Origin: Pseudomonas sp. GGS8
Lineage (GTDB): Bacteria > Pseudomonadota > Gammaproteobacteria > Pseudomonadales > Pseudomonadaceae
Length of the DNA: 64,000 bases
Assembly: GCF_024168645.1 (NCBI RefSeq)
Contig: NZ_JALJWF010000001.1
Span: 4,715,501-4,779,500 of the forward strand
Direction: 5' to 3'
This document shows, one piece after another, positions 54,796-63,348 of this stretch. Position numbers and translations under genes: made by a program. The notes beneath the pieces are model-generated. The model saw only the letters and a program-made list of their open reading frames with translations. It did no database searches and had not been told where the DNA came from. The first letter of the stretch is position 1. Each line of letters opens with the position of its first letter.

Positions 54796-55637
54796 GGGAC
54801 GTTTCGCGCAGTACGTTGCCGAAACCAACCGCCGACAACCAGCCAATAGCCGACCCATACCAGCAAGGTCATACCGCTGGGCGTCGCGCGATAACCGGCA
54901 AACCCGGCCAGAAAACCACCCAATCCATGGCTGTCGTTCAGTAACGCGCTGCTGTCCCATAGCGCTTCGCCAACGATGCGGTAAACCACGTCCGGCACCT
55001 CCAGGGCGAGCAGTTGGCCGCCGATTCGCTCGGTACCGCTGACCAGCAACGCCGCGCCGAGCATGAGCAAGATGACTTCGCTGATGGCAAAGAATCGTTG
55101 CCATGAAATGAAGCGGCGACTGCTGTGCAGCAGCGTAATGGTCAGCACCGACAGCACCAGTCCCAACACGCCGCCGACGGCAAACAAGCCGAGCTGCGGA
55201 CCTCGCAACCGGGCACCGGCGCCATAGAGAAACACCACTGTTTCGCTGCCTTCACGGCTGATCGCGAGCATGGCCAGCAGTAATAGACCTGCGCCTCCTT
55301 GTCGAGCCAGGTGGCTATCGGCGTGCCGTCGCAAATCGTGGTTGAGGGTGCGCCCGTGACGGTGCATCCAGCCGACCATTTGCACCATCAACAGGCTGGC
55401 AACCAGGGCGAGTGCGGCATGGAACCATTCACTGGCCGACCCGCTCATGGCCTCACCGGTAAACAGAATCAACACCGCCAGCAGGCCAGAGAGCATCAAC
55501 CCCAGCAGCACACCCGCCCACAGGTATTTGAACAAGCGATGACGTTGGCCTTGCTGGCTGGCCCAGGCCTGGAGAATACCGATCACCAGCAACGCCTCGA
55601 CGCTTTCGCGCCAGACGATGAACATTGATTGATTCAT
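54783..55637 (-). CDS. ftrC: FTR1-family iron permease (FtrC-like)
   Basis: A 284-residue, seven-helix permease of the iron/lead FTR1 family. Both REXXE iron motifs are present: RESVE at about residues 10-14 in helix 1 and REGSE near 127-131 in helix 4. It moves iron across the inner membrane in partnership with the P19-type protein and the cupredoxin encoded upstream. It lies 17 bases after ftrB. Confidence 0.92.
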   Translation of the reverse strand: MNQSMFIVWRESVEALLVIGILQAWASQQGQRHRLFKYLWAGVLLGLMLSGLLAVLILFTGEAMSGSASEWFHAALALVASLLMVQMVGWMHRHGRTLNHDLRRHADSHLARQGGAGLLLLAMLAISREGSETVVFLYGAGARLRGPQLGLFAVGGVLGLVLSVLTITLLHSSRRFISWQRFFAISEVILLMLGAALLVSGTERIGGQLLALEVPDVVYRIVGEALWDSSALLNDSHGLGGFLAGFAGYRATPSGMTLLVWVGYWLVVGGWFRQRTARNVPCLN

Positions 55638-55654
55638 GGAAGCTCCGTGACAGG

Positions 55655-55987
55655 TTATTTCGCGAGGATGCCGCCCTCGGGCAATTGCGGATTGAACTCG
55701 TCGAAAAAGGGATAGTGGCCGGGCCTGAGCGGGTGAATGACGACGAAGGTCGTCACGCCCGGCGACAGGACTTTTTCGACCCGCAACGGCGTGCTTTCGA
55801 ACTCGGCCGGCCCCTGACCGCTATTTTTCAGGACGATCTTGAAGCGCTGTCCGGCCGGAACCTCGAGCAAGGCAGGAGAGAAGTGGCCATCGCGCAGGGT
55901 CAGCTCAAAGCTCGGCAACTCGGCATGGGCCGCCAACGGCGCAACGGCTCCGGCCACCATCAGCCAGGCAAGATGCAGGCGCTTCAT
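55655..55987 (-). CDS. ftrB: Periplasmic cupredoxin of iron uptake (FtrB-like)
   Basis: A 110-residue small cupredoxin with a signal peptide of about 22 residues (cut near AHAE) and a single beta-sandwich domain. It lacks the usual C-terminal Cys-His-Met cluster of blue copper proteins, like FtrB and related members of this group. It probably works with the P19-like protein to oxidise or hand on iron. Its ATG follows the ftrA stop directly. Confidence 0.85.
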   Translation of the reverse strand: MKRLHLAWLMVAGAVAPLAAHAELPSFELTLRDGHFSPALLEVPAGQRFKIVLKNSGQGPAEFESTPLRVEKVLSPGVTTFVVIHPLRPGHYPFFDEFNPQLPEGGILAK

Positions 55988-56512
55988 TCAATAGCCGCCT
56001 TTTTTACCGATGCCGGCGTAGATGAACTCGTAGTGCAGTTCGCAGCGTTCGAACCAAGGCGCTACACCGGTTTCCTTATCGGTATGACGCCCGAGGGAGC
56101 CGTGACCGGTGGGTGGCAGGACGGTGAACGTCAGCTGATATTTGCCGGGGCCAAGCAGCTTTACATTGTCGCCATAGTGCGGGCCGTCATTGGCGACCAT
56201 GGCATGGAAATCGCCGTTGAGCTCTGGGTCGCTGCCCTGTTTTTTCAGGTTGAAAGAGACGTTCAGGTAGGGCACGAAACTGCCTTCCTGAAAACCCTGT
56301 CGATTGTCCGCCGTGGCCCGAATATCGGCTTCGAGGTGGATGTCGGAATCCGCGGTGGCGCGCATCATCCCGGCAGGCGCCATCTCGATCGGTTGCAGAT
56401 ACACCGCCCCGACTTCCAGCCCCTGACACAGCTGGGGTTCCCCGATCGGGTATTCCTTTGCATGAGCCAGCGGTACGAGCAAGAGCAGGGCGAGTGAGAG
56501 GTGGGGACGCAT
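55988..56512 (-). CDS. ftrA: Periplasmic iron-binding protein of the P19/FtrA family
   Basis: A 174-residue P19-type protein with a signal peptide of about 18 residues. Metal-site residues of the family are visible: the glutamate and methionines in VYLQPIEMAPAGMM, and histidines in DIHLEADI, NGDFHAMVANDGPHYG and HGSLGRHTDKETG. It binds iron (and copper) in the periplasm and hands it to FtrC. AGGAAG stands six bases before the ATG at 56512. A Fur-like site lies about 65 bases upstream. Confidence 0.9.
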   Translation of the reverse strand: MRPHLSLALLLLVPLAHAKEYPIGEPQLCQGLEVGAVYLQPIEMAPAGMMRATADSDIHLEADIRATADNRQGFQEGSFVPYLNVSFNLKKQGSDPELNGDFHAMVANDGPHYGDNVKLLGPGKYQLTFTVLPPTGHGSLGRHTDKETGVAPWFERCELHYEFIYAGIGKKGGY

Positions 56513-56568
56513 AATGTCTTCCTGGGGCACTGACGAGTGGGAGCCCTAGTCTAGGAAGCTTTTCTGCG

Positions 56569-56587
56569 AACAATAATGATTGTTATC
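56569..56587 (-). promoter_or_regulatory. Fur-like operator before the ftr operon
   Basis: AACAATAATGATTGTTATC includes a perfect AACAAT-N4-ATTGTT inverted repeat and resembles the Fur consensus GATAATGATAATCATTATC. It lies 57-75 bases before the ftrA start. No other gene is visible in 56513-56722. Confidence 0.6.
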
Positions 56588-56648
56588 AAGTTTTGAGCAA
56601 CTAAGCCGATGGCTCGCGATAGAGGGGGCAGTCGCTCGATGTCGATTC

Positions 56649-56662
56649 TTGATATCGATCAA
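56649..56662 (+). promoter_or_regulatory. Perfect ANR/DNR box before the DUF3079 gene
   Basis: TTGATATCGATCAA, identical to the nrdD box, centred about 67 bases before the ATG at 56723. Confidence 0.82.
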
Positions 56663-56722
56663 GGATGGTTTTGCACAAAGGCTGTAGGTTGAAAAGACGT
56701 CTCTCAATGATCGGAGATCGAC

Positions 56723-56935
56723 ATGGCCAAGAACTTCCCCGTCAACCCCAAGCACCCCGAGCGGATCTGTTGGGGATGCGACCGGTATTGTCCAGCCAAG
56801 TCCCTGGCGTGCGGCAATGGCTCCGACCGTACGATGCATCCGGCCGAGCTGTTCGGGGAAGATTGGCATCAGCCTGGCGACTGGGGTATCGAGTCCCTCA
56901 TTATCACAGACAAGACAGAGAGTAACGGCGTCTAG
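56723..56935 (+). CDS. DUF3079 family small cysteine-rich protein
   Basis: A 70-residue soluble protein with four cysteines in ICWGCDRYCPAKSLACGNGS (residues 16-35), which could hold zinc or an iron-sulfur cluster. The sequence matches what I know of the DUF3079 family, whose function is not known. CGGAGA precedes the ATG. The perfect FNR-type box upstream links it to the anaerobic regulon although it stands apart from the respiratory genes. Confidence 0.82.
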   Translation: MAKNFPVNPKHPERICWGCDRYCPAKSLACGNGSDRTMHPAELFGEDWHQPGDWGIESLIITDKTESNGV

Positions 56936-56986
56936 TGCACGCCCCGACTGGCCGATTGCTGCCAAGGTGGCACCGTTGCCCGACGC

Positions 56987-57331
56987 TTAAGTGCTTTTGG
57001 GTTTACGCCCGCGCGAACTCGGCTTCACCGGTACGCTTTTCCCATACTCGCTCCACCATAACGCGAGTGCCTCCATCGTCGGCCCGAGCGCGCGGGCTTT
57101 TGCCGTCATTTCATATTCGACGCGAGGGGGCACTTGCGCGAAGACTGTTCGTGATACGAGGCCATCGTTTTCGAGCTCACGCAGTTGTGCCGTCAGCATA
57201 TGCTGAGTGATGCCGCTAATCGCCTTGCGCAGTTCTCCGAAGCGATAGATCCGCTGGTTCAGCAACCACATGATTTCCAGCTTCCACTTGCCTGAGAGCA
57301 GCGCAAATGCGCGGCGCATTTCCTCGTGCAT
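56987..57331 (-). CDS. HxlR-family transcriptional regulator
   Basis: A 114-residue winged-helix regulator: ALLSGKWKLEIMWLLNQRIYRFGELRKAI near residues 9-37 and GITQHMLTAQLRELENDGLV next are the HxlR DNA-binding signature, and the tail ends KPSSRGRKPKS. I prefer the ATG at 57331 to a GTG at 57379 because a perfect 22-base palindrome, a likely operator, lies between them. HxlR proteins often answer to aldehydes or reactive electrophiles. It is read away from the SDR gene. Confidence 0.85.
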   Translation of the reverse strand: MHEEMRRAFALLSGKWKLEIMWLLNQRIYRFGELRKAISGITQHMLTAQLRELENDGLVSRTVFAQVPPRVEYEMTAKARALGPTMEALALWWSEYGKSVPVKPSSRGRKPKST

Positions 57332-57350
57332 ATTGACCTGATCGTCACCA

Positions 57351-57372
57351 TTAGTCTGGTTTTCCAGACTAA
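57351..57372. promoter_or_regulatory. Perfect palindrome, probable HxlR operator
   Basis: TTAGTCTGG-TTTT-CCAGACTAA is a perfect nine-base inverted repeat 20 bases upstream of the HxlR start at 57331. The remainder of 57373-57594 shows no supported gene. Confidence 0.65.
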
Positions 57373-57594
57373 ACACCACTTTTTCATCCTACTTGTAGCT
57401 TTTCATATTAGGCGACATCTTTGACCTAAGCCCACATCAGTGTCCGCAAACCTCGCGGTGCGTTGCCGGCAGCTATTTGCCTGGCGTTGCTGGTCGCTTC
57501 TTTCTTCACCCAAAACACTGCCCGTGAAGTGCCGTCACCCTACGGCCAAGTAACAACGGCAAATCGAGTAACGCCTAACTGATTGGAGATCAAT

Positions 57595-58338
57595 ATGTCC
57601 CGACTCAATGGAAAAGTAGCCATCGTCACCGGAGCCGGTCGTGGCATCGGCCGCGCCACCGCCAAGCTGTTCGCGGCGCAAGGTGCGAATGTGGCGGTTC
57701 TTTCGCGCACGGCTGAAAATGTCGATCAGGTCGTCGCCGATATTCAGGCGGCGGGCGGTGTCGCGCTGGGAGCAATCTGCGATATCGCCGATCCCGATCA
57801 GATCAACGCTGCCGTAGCCAAAGTGGTGGCTGCGTATGGCCGAATCGATATCCTGGTGAACAATGCCTTCGACCCCTCGGTCGTCCTTTCATCAGTGATG
57901 GATCTGACGGCCGAGCAATTGCAACGCAATTTTGCGATGGGGCCGATTGCGTATCTGCGCACGATGCAAGCCTGTTATCCCCACCTCAAAGCCAGCGGGG
58001 AGGGCAGGGTCATCAACTTCGCCTCGCTGGCCGGGGTCATTGGCTTGCCGGGCTATGCCCCTTACAACATGGCGAAGGAGGCGGTGCGTGCCTTGACTCG
58101 CTCGGCGGCAAGGGAGTGGGGCGCTGACAAGATCACTGTAAACAATGTCATGCCGGTGGCAGACACTTGGGGTACTGCGGCGGATGTGCCTGCGCCCACT
58201 AACGTACTTGGCCGTTATGGATCGCCTGAAGAGGACATTGCGCCGGTTGTGCTATTCCTCGCCAGCAAGGATGGGCAATTTCTGACGGGATACAGCCTGA
58301 CGCCGGATGGTGGCCAAATCATCGACAGCGCACGCTGA
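57595..58338 (+). CDS. Short-chain dehydrogenase/reductase
   Basis: A 247-residue SDR-family oxidoreductase. The nucleotide site GAGRGIG is near residues 13-19, NNAF takes the place of the usual NNAG near 86, and the catalytic group is Ser in NFASLAG with YNMAK near 156-160. Substrate unknown. GGAGA lies before the ATG at 57595. It faces the HxlR regulator across a shared intergenic region and so may be its target. A strong terminator follows. Confidence 0.9.
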   Translation: MSRLNGKVAIVTGAGRGIGRATAKLFAAQGANVAVLSRTAENVDQVVADIQAAGGVALGAICDIADPDQINAAVAKVVAAYGRIDILVNNAFDPSVVLSSVMDLTAEQLQRNFAMGPIAYLRTMQACYPHLKASGEGRVINFASLAGVIGLPGYAPYNMAKEAVRALTRSAAREWGADKITVNNVMPVADTWGTAADVPAPTNVLGRYGSPEEDIAPVVLFLASKDGQFLTGYSLTPDGGQIIDSAR

Positions 58339-58373
58339 TTTTACCGTCCGGCTCCGAACGTTTGCTCCACCGA

Positions 58374-58410
58374 AACCACAAGAAACGCCTTGGCGCGTCT
58401 TGTGGTTTTT
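58374..58410. terminator. Bidirectional intrinsic terminator
   Basis: AACCACAAGA and TCTTGTGGTT form a ten-base outer stem with an inner GCC/GGC part, followed by a T run. It serves the SDR gene and, on the other strand, lies at the very end of the MFS gene. Confidence 0.85.
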
Positions 58411-59610
58411 TCAAGCGATATTCACCGATGCAACAGGCTCCCGCGAGGCTGCGCGTGCAGCCAGGAAGGCAAGAACAGCTGCCACGCCCAGCAACGCGGC
58501 ACTCAACTCGAAGGTTGTTCGATAACCGCTTGAGTCAAAGACCAGCCCGCCAACGGTCGCCCCCGATGCGATGGCCAGTTGAATGATCGCCACCATTAAG
58601 CCGCCTCCCGTTTCAGCAGCCTCTGGCAATGTTCTGGCCAGCCATGTCCACCATCCCACCGGTGCAGCAGTCGCAACCAATCCCCAGAGGCCCAACAAGA
58701 CAGTCGTGGTTGCGGCCGAACTGCCGAACGAAACCAGCGCCAGTGCCATCACCGCCATCAAGATCGGGATGATGATGAGGGTGCGATGCAGGCCATTTTT
58801 CAGGAATGGTTCAATCAGGAAGGTTCCCGCGAGGCCCGCCAGACCCAGGACGAGCAACATCAGCGACAACATGGAAACACTGACGTGCGTGACCGTTTCA
58901 AGGAAGGGGCGCAAATAGGTAAACAGCATGAACTGCCCCATGAAAAAGACACTGACCGCCACCATGCCTGACGCGACGGGTAGGCTCGTCATCAACCTGA
59001 AGACATTTCCAGTGCCTGAACGGCTCTGCGACTTCATCGCTGGCAGGCTGAACAGAAGCCAGACAAAGGCAACTATCGCGACCGGGATGATGCACAAGAA
59101 TGCGCCGCGCCAGCCGATCAAGGCTCCGAGAAAACTGCCCAAAGGTGCCGCAATCACTGTCGCCAGAGCGTTGCCTCCGTTGACGATTGCCATCGCGCGA
59201 GTGATCTGGTCATCAGGCACCAGGCGCATGGCGGTTGCCGCCGACAGCGACCAGAAGCCGCCTATTGCCACACCGATCAATGCGCGGCCGATCATGAACA
59301 CCCAGTAGTTCGGCGCGAACGCAACCACTGTTCCGGAAAGGATCATCAACAGGGTCAGTGAAAGGAGCAGCGGTTTGCGGTCGACCCGCGCAGCCACCGA
59401 GGCGATCAGAAGACTGGCAAACAGCGCAAACAACCCAGAGACAGAAATGCCCTGGCCGGCTTGCCCCTCGGTGATATGCAGATCGGCGGCAATCGGCGTC
59501 AGCAGGCTGACGGGCATGAATTCCGATGCCACCAGGACGAAGGCGGCGAGCGACATGGCGAATACGGCACCCCATGATTTGTGAGGCACTGGGTGAAGGT
59601 GATCAGTCAT
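58411..59610 (-). CDS. MFS efflux transporter
   Basis: A 399-residue, twelve-helix major facilitator transporter of the drug or nucleoside efflux class. The first helix region AAFVLVASEFMPVSLLTPIA and the helix 4 part RALIGVAIGGFWSLSAATAMRL resemble NepI/YdhP-type exporters. The charged loop ARVDRKPLLL lies between helices 2 and 3. Substrate unknown. ATG at 59610 is chosen because the extra upstream residues have no family match. Confidence 0.85.
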   Translation of the reverse strand: MTDHLHPVPHKSWGAVFAMSLAAFVLVASEFMPVSLLTPIAADLHITEGQAGQGISVSGLFALFASLLIASVAARVDRKPLLLSLTLLMILSGTVVAFAPNYWVFMIGRALIGVAIGGFWSLSAATAMRLVPDDQITRAMAIVNGGNALATVIAAPLGSFLGALIGWRGAFLCIIPVAIVAFVWLLFSLPAMKSQSRSGTGNVFRLMTSLPVASGMVAVSVFFMGQFMLFTYLRPFLETVTHVSVSMLSLMLLVLGLAGLAGTFLIEPFLKNGLHRTLIIIPILMAVMALALVSFGSSAATTTVLLGLWGLVATAAPVGWWTWLARTLPEAAETGGGLMVAIIQLAIASGATVGGLVFDSSGYRTTFELSAALLGVAAVLAFLAARAASREPVASVNIA

Positions 59611-59696
59611 TGTTTGAATCCTGTATTGCGCGAAGCGTCGCAGCCCCGGGAACGAGGCTACGAGAGAACCGGTGCCCGGCCAGGGCACCGAGCGGG

Positions 59697-60719
59697 CTAC
59701 TTCAGGTTGCTTTTGAAGAACGTGGTCAACTTGGCGAATGGAATGAGGTTGACCCGGTCGTAAAGATCCACATGCCCGGCATCTGGAATGATGAGCAGTT
59801 CTTTGGGTTCGACAGCCCGTTTGTAGGCATCCTCACTGAACTCGCGGGAATGTGCCTGGGCGCCAGCAATGAACAGCAGCGGGCGAGGAGAGATAGTCTC
59901 GATGTCGTTGAACGGATAGAAGTTCATGAACTTCACATTGCTGGTCTGCGTCGGCATGGTGGTTGTCTGCGCCGATGCGCCAGCCGGAGTGACTTCGCCT
60001 CGCGGCGTGCGATAGAAGTCGTAAAACTCGTCACCTACGGCGTTGCCGGTCAGTTTGAGCGGCGTGCCGCCGGTGTAGCGGATTTCACCGCCCTGGAATT
60101 CGGCATCGCGCTGCTCGGTCGCTTCGCGAATGATCTGCTGGCGTTGTTCTACCGTCACACCGTGCTTGAGGCCATTACGATTGGCCGCGCCCATGTCATA
60201 CATGCTGACGGTGGCGATGGCCTTCATGCGCGGATCAATCTTGGCCGCACTGATGGCGAAGCTGCCACTGCCGCAGATGCCGATGACACCGATACGTTCA
60301 CGGTCGACAATCGGGCGAGTGCCGAGAAAGTCCACAGCGGCACTGAAATCTTCCGCGTAGATATCTGGCGAGACGGCTTGGCGAGGCGTGCCCTCGCTTT
60401 CGCCCCAGAACGACAAGTCCAGCGATAGCGTAACAAACCCCTGCTCGGCCATTTTGGTGGCGTACAGGTTCGCACTCTGCTCCTTTACCGCGCCCATGGG
60501 GTGGCCAACGACGATGGCGGCGTTTTTCGTTTTCGGATCGAGGCCTTTCAGGGTGAACAGATTGCCCACCACCTTCATACCGTATTGATTGTTGAAGGTG
60601 ACTTTTTCTACCGTGACTTTTTCGCTTTTGTAGAAGTTGTCCGCGCCGTTCGACAGAACGGCGCCCATTGAAGAAAAGGAGGTAACAAACAGCCCTAGGG
60701 CAAGCAGAATACCTTTCAC
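59697..60719 (-). CDS. Exported alpha/beta hydrolase
   Basis: A 340-residue alpha/beta hydrolase with an N-terminal signal peptide of about 19 residues (cut near SMGA), so likely periplasmic. The nucleophile region reads GICGSGSF, with Cys rather than Ser at the central place if GxCxG is the elbow, as in dienelactone hydrolases; a Ser reading (GSGSF) is also possible. The end has DAGHVDLYD for the catalytic His. It starts with GTG at 60719 after AAAGGA. It forms a likely unit with the alcohol dehydrogenase upstream. Confidence 0.82.
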   Translation of the reverse strand: MKGILLALGLFVTSFSSMGAVLSNGADNFYKSEKVTVEKVTFNNQYGMKVVGNLFTLKGLDPKTKNAAIVVGHPMGAVKEQSANLYATKMAEQGFVTLSLDLSFWGESEGTPRQAVSPDIYAEDFSAAVDFLGTRPIVDRERIGVIGICGSGSFAISAAKIDPRMKAIATVSMYDMGAANRNGLKHGVTVEQRQQIIREATEQRDAEFQGGEIRYTGGTPLKLTGNAVGDEFYDFYRTPRGEVTPAGASAQTTTMPTQTSNVKFMNFYPFNDIETISPRPLLFIAGAQAHSREFSEDAYKRAVEPKELLIIPDAGHVDLYDRVNLIPFAKLTTFFKSNLK

Positions 60720-60743
60720 TGGATAGTCCTTTCGATTGAGTGG

Positions 60744-61814
60744 TTATTCGCTGGCGTTTTTCGCTTGGGCAGCCAATGTGGCGTTGTCGATCACGAAGCG
60801 ATACTTGACGTCGCCCTTGAGCATCCGTTCATAGGATTCGTTGATCTGATCGGCCCGAACCAACTCGATGTCGGCAACGATGCCGTGCTCGGCACAGAAA
60901 TCCAGCATCTCCTGCGTCTCGGGGATACCGCCGATCATCGAGCCGGCAATCGTTCGGCGTTTCATGATCAGGTTGAACACGTTGGGTGAGGGATGCGGCG
61001 AGGCGGGCGCACCGACCAACGTCAATGCACCATCGCGCTTGAGCAATACCAGGAAAGCATCGAGATCGTGGGGGGCTGCGACGGTGTTCAGAATGAAGTC
61101 AAAGCTGCGGGCATGCGCGGCCATCTCTTCAACGTTGCGCGACACGACAACCTCATCGGCGCCCAATTGCTTCGCCGCCTCGCGTTTGGACTCGGAGGTG
61201 GTGAACGCCACGACGTGGGCACCCATCGCATGAGCCAGTTTGATGCCCATGTGGCCCAGCCCACCGATGCCGACCACGCCGATTTTCTTACCCGGCCCGG
61301 CGTTCCAGTGACGCAGTGGGGAATAGGTGGTGATGCCCGCGCACAGCAGCGGCGCGACGGCGGCCAGTTGTTCTTCGGGATGGCGGATGCGTAGAACATA
61401 ACGCTCATGCACCACGATGCTTTGCGAGTAGCCGCCGAGCGTCCAGCCAGGTGCGTCCGAAGTCGGGAAGTTGTAGGTTCCGATCATGCCGTCGCAGTAG
61501 TTTTCCAGCCCCGTCTCACAGTCGTCACAGTGTTTGCAGCTGTCGACGATGCAACCGACACCGACCAGATCCCCGACTGTGAAATCCGCAACATGCGCAC
61601 CTACTGCGGATACGTGGCCGACAATTTCGTGCCCTGGTACGCAGGGAAACTGTGTGCCTGCCCACTCGGCACGCACCTGATGCAGATCCGAATGGCAAAT
61701 GCCGCAAAAAGCGATATCGATCTGAACGTCATGGGCGGAGGGTGTACGGCGAATGATTTGCAACGGCTCAAGGAGCTTGTCGCCCGCATGAGCACCATAG
61801 GCTTGTACAAGCAT
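60744..61814 (-). CDS. Zinc-dependent alcohol/aldehyde dehydrogenase (CAD/YahK type)
   Basis: A 356-residue medium-chain dehydrogenase. Catalytic zinc residues are in FCGICHSDLH near residues 36-45 and PGHEIVGHV near 60-68; the structural zinc cysteines are in CKHCDDCETGLENYC near 93-107; the cofactor site is GIGGLGHMG near 182-190. It resembles NADP-dependent aldehyde reductases of the YahK group. It is read away from an AraC-type regulator, a pairing like yqhC-yqhD in E. coli that suggests aldehyde detoxification. Confidence 0.92.
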   Translation of the reverse strand: MLVQAYGAHAGDKLLEPLQIIRRTPSAHDVQIDIAFCGICHSDLHQVRAEWAGTQFPCVPGHEIVGHVSAVGAHVADFTVGDLVGVGCIVDSCKHCDDCETGLENYCDGMIGTYNFPTSDAPGWTLGGYSQSIVVHERYVLRIRHPEEQLAAVAPLLCAGITTYSPLRHWNAGPGKKIGVVGIGGLGHMGIKLAHAMGAHVVAFTTSESKREAAKQLGADEVVVSRNVEEMAAHARSFDFILNTVAAPHDLDAFLVLLKRDGALTLVGAPASPHPSPNVFNLIMKRRTIAGSMIGGIPETQEMLDFCAEHGIVADIELVRADQINESYERMLKGDVKYRFVIDNATLAAQAKNASE

Positions 61815-61979
61815 GGGAGAGTCCTCAATGGCTTTGTCGGATGAACATTCTCCGGCTCTACCCAGACTCCCTGTAGTGCATTGCGCTGGATTACTTGCCC
61901 GATTCTATGAGTCTCTGTTTTTTTGCAGGACGGTCGCGAGCGGGCGAGTTAGAGTTTAGCGACGAGGTACAAGGCGAAC

Positions 61980-62906
61980 ATGACGATCAAACACGACACC
62001 GCTGCTCAACACCTGTCGCCACAAGAAACGCTTGCGCGGATCATTGGCGAGCAGATCCCGAAACCAGGTGACTACGGAACGCCCATTGCGGGCCTCGGTT
62101 TTTTCAGGCGTGAACATCCGTCGCCGCCCGTCGTCTGCATGGTCGCGCCAAGCATCATCCTCGTCGCCCAGGGTGAGAAACAGCTGTGGGTAGGTGGCGA
62201 GGGCTACCCGTATGACACGTCGCGATTTCTGATCACCTCATTGGACTTGCCCGCCAATTCAGAGGTGCTGGCGGCAAGCCCGGAACAGCCATGCCTGGGG
62301 CTGACTTTGAAACTCGATCTGCGCATGCTGGCTGAGCTGATAGTGCAGGGTGACTTGCCGCCAACCCGTGATCGATCAGTGGTGAAAGGTGTAGGGATTG
62401 GTTCAGTAACGCCTGCCTTGCTGGCGTCGTTCGAGCGCTTGCTGGCGCTACTCGATGAACCCGAAGCCATCCCTGTGCTTGCACCCTTGATTCAGCGCGA
62501 AATTCACTATCGTCTCTTGAAGAGTGATCAGGCTGCCAGGCTGCGGCAGATTACCTCGGTCGATGGCCAGGGTTATCGCATTGCAAAAGCCATCGACTGG
62601 CTGAAGTTGAATTACGCCTCGGCGCTTCGCGTCGAAGAACTTGCGGCGCGAGTGCAGATGAGCACGCCCACCTTTCACCACCACTTCCGCCAGCTCACCG
62701 CGATGAGCCCGTTGCAGTACCAGAAGTGGTTGCGATTGAACGAGGCGAGGCGACTGATGCTCAACGAGCATCAGGAAGTATCAAGCGCGGCCTACAAAGT
62801 CGGTTATGAAAGCCCGTCGCAGTTCAGTCGCGAATACAGCCGCCTGTTTGGCGTACCTCCCAAGCGGGATATTGCGGTGTTGCGAGGGCAGGGGGTAGCA
62901 ACATAA
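61980..62906 (+). CDS. AraC-family transcriptional regulator (YqhC-like)
   Basis: A 308-residue regulator with an AraC-type N-terminal domain (about 25-180, including MVAPSIILVAQGEKQLWVG) and a C-terminal double helix-turn-helix (about 205-300, with VQMSTPTFHHHFRQLTAMSPLQYQK and YESPSQFSREYSRLFGVPP). It faces the alcohol dehydrogenase and is probably its activator. Confidence 0.9.
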   Translation: MTIKHDTAAQHLSPQETLARIIGEQIPKPGDYGTPIAGLGFFRREHPSPPVVCMVAPSIILVAQGEKQLWVGGEGYPYDTSRFLITSLDLPANSEVLAASPEQPCLGLTLKLDLRMLAELIVQGDLPPTRDRSVVKGVGIGSVTPALLASFERLLALLDEPEAIPVLAPLIQREIHYRLLKSDQAARLRQITSVDGQGYRIAKAIDWLKLNYASALRVEELAARVQMSTPTFHHHFRQLTAMSPLQYQKWLRLNEARRLMLNEHQEVSSAAYKVGYESPSQFSREYSRLFGVPPKRDIAVLRGQGVAT

Positions 62907-62909
62907 AGG

Positions 62910-62984
62910 TTATACAAGACCGACAAACGACAGAATAACCAGGACAATCACAACGGCCCCAACGATGTAGATAATATTGTTCAT
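62910..62984 (-). CDS. 24-residue hydrophobic peptide
   Basis: A very short gene beginning MNNIIYIVGAVVIVLVIL, with GAGGTGG before the ATG at 62984 and a TAA stop. Nearly the entire peptide is one membrane helix. Peptides of this pattern are common in Pseudomonas and related bacteria and are usually left as hypothetical. It ends just after the AraC gene on the opposite strand. The following 62985-63348 holds several overlapping short frames but no gene I can support. Confidence 0.68.
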   Translation of the reverse strand: MNNIIYIVGAVVIVLVILSFVGLV

Positions 62985-63348
62985 GAAAACCACCTCTCTA
63001 ACCCAACAGGATTGCGACACCAGGGTGCCTAATACAAAGGACACCATCGTTCGCAGTTCCGTTCCCTGAACCCGTCTCAGAGGCAGTACTTCGCCGTAAC
63101 CTCGGCTAATGTGCATGGGCTCGAGGAGCGCGCCGTGGTTGCTGGACACCCGCCCGTTCGTGCGCAAGCCTGATACTCTGCAAGCGCCAATCAGAACTCA
63201 CGTAGCCGCCTGTGTCGGCCCCTCTTTCGCGATGCTGGCTGCTACTCCCAAGACGGTCACGCTCGATGTACAGATCTGGTCCTGCGTCCTCTGCCATGGC
63301 CCACCATAGGTTTGGGGCAATCCATTTAACAAGCGAATGCACATCAGG

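Noticed and set aside
57430..57565. Frame resembling a signal peptide (ALPAAICLALLVASFF) before the SDR gene
   Set aside because: No start codon with a ribosome site; the frame is closed by TAA upstream. Could be a decayed remnant but not supported as a gene.
63106..63342. Minus-strand 78-codon frame between the 24-residue peptide and the GH16 gene
   Set aside because: No ribosome site, no recognisable family, and a basic, low-complexity end; other frames in the same stretch are equally open.
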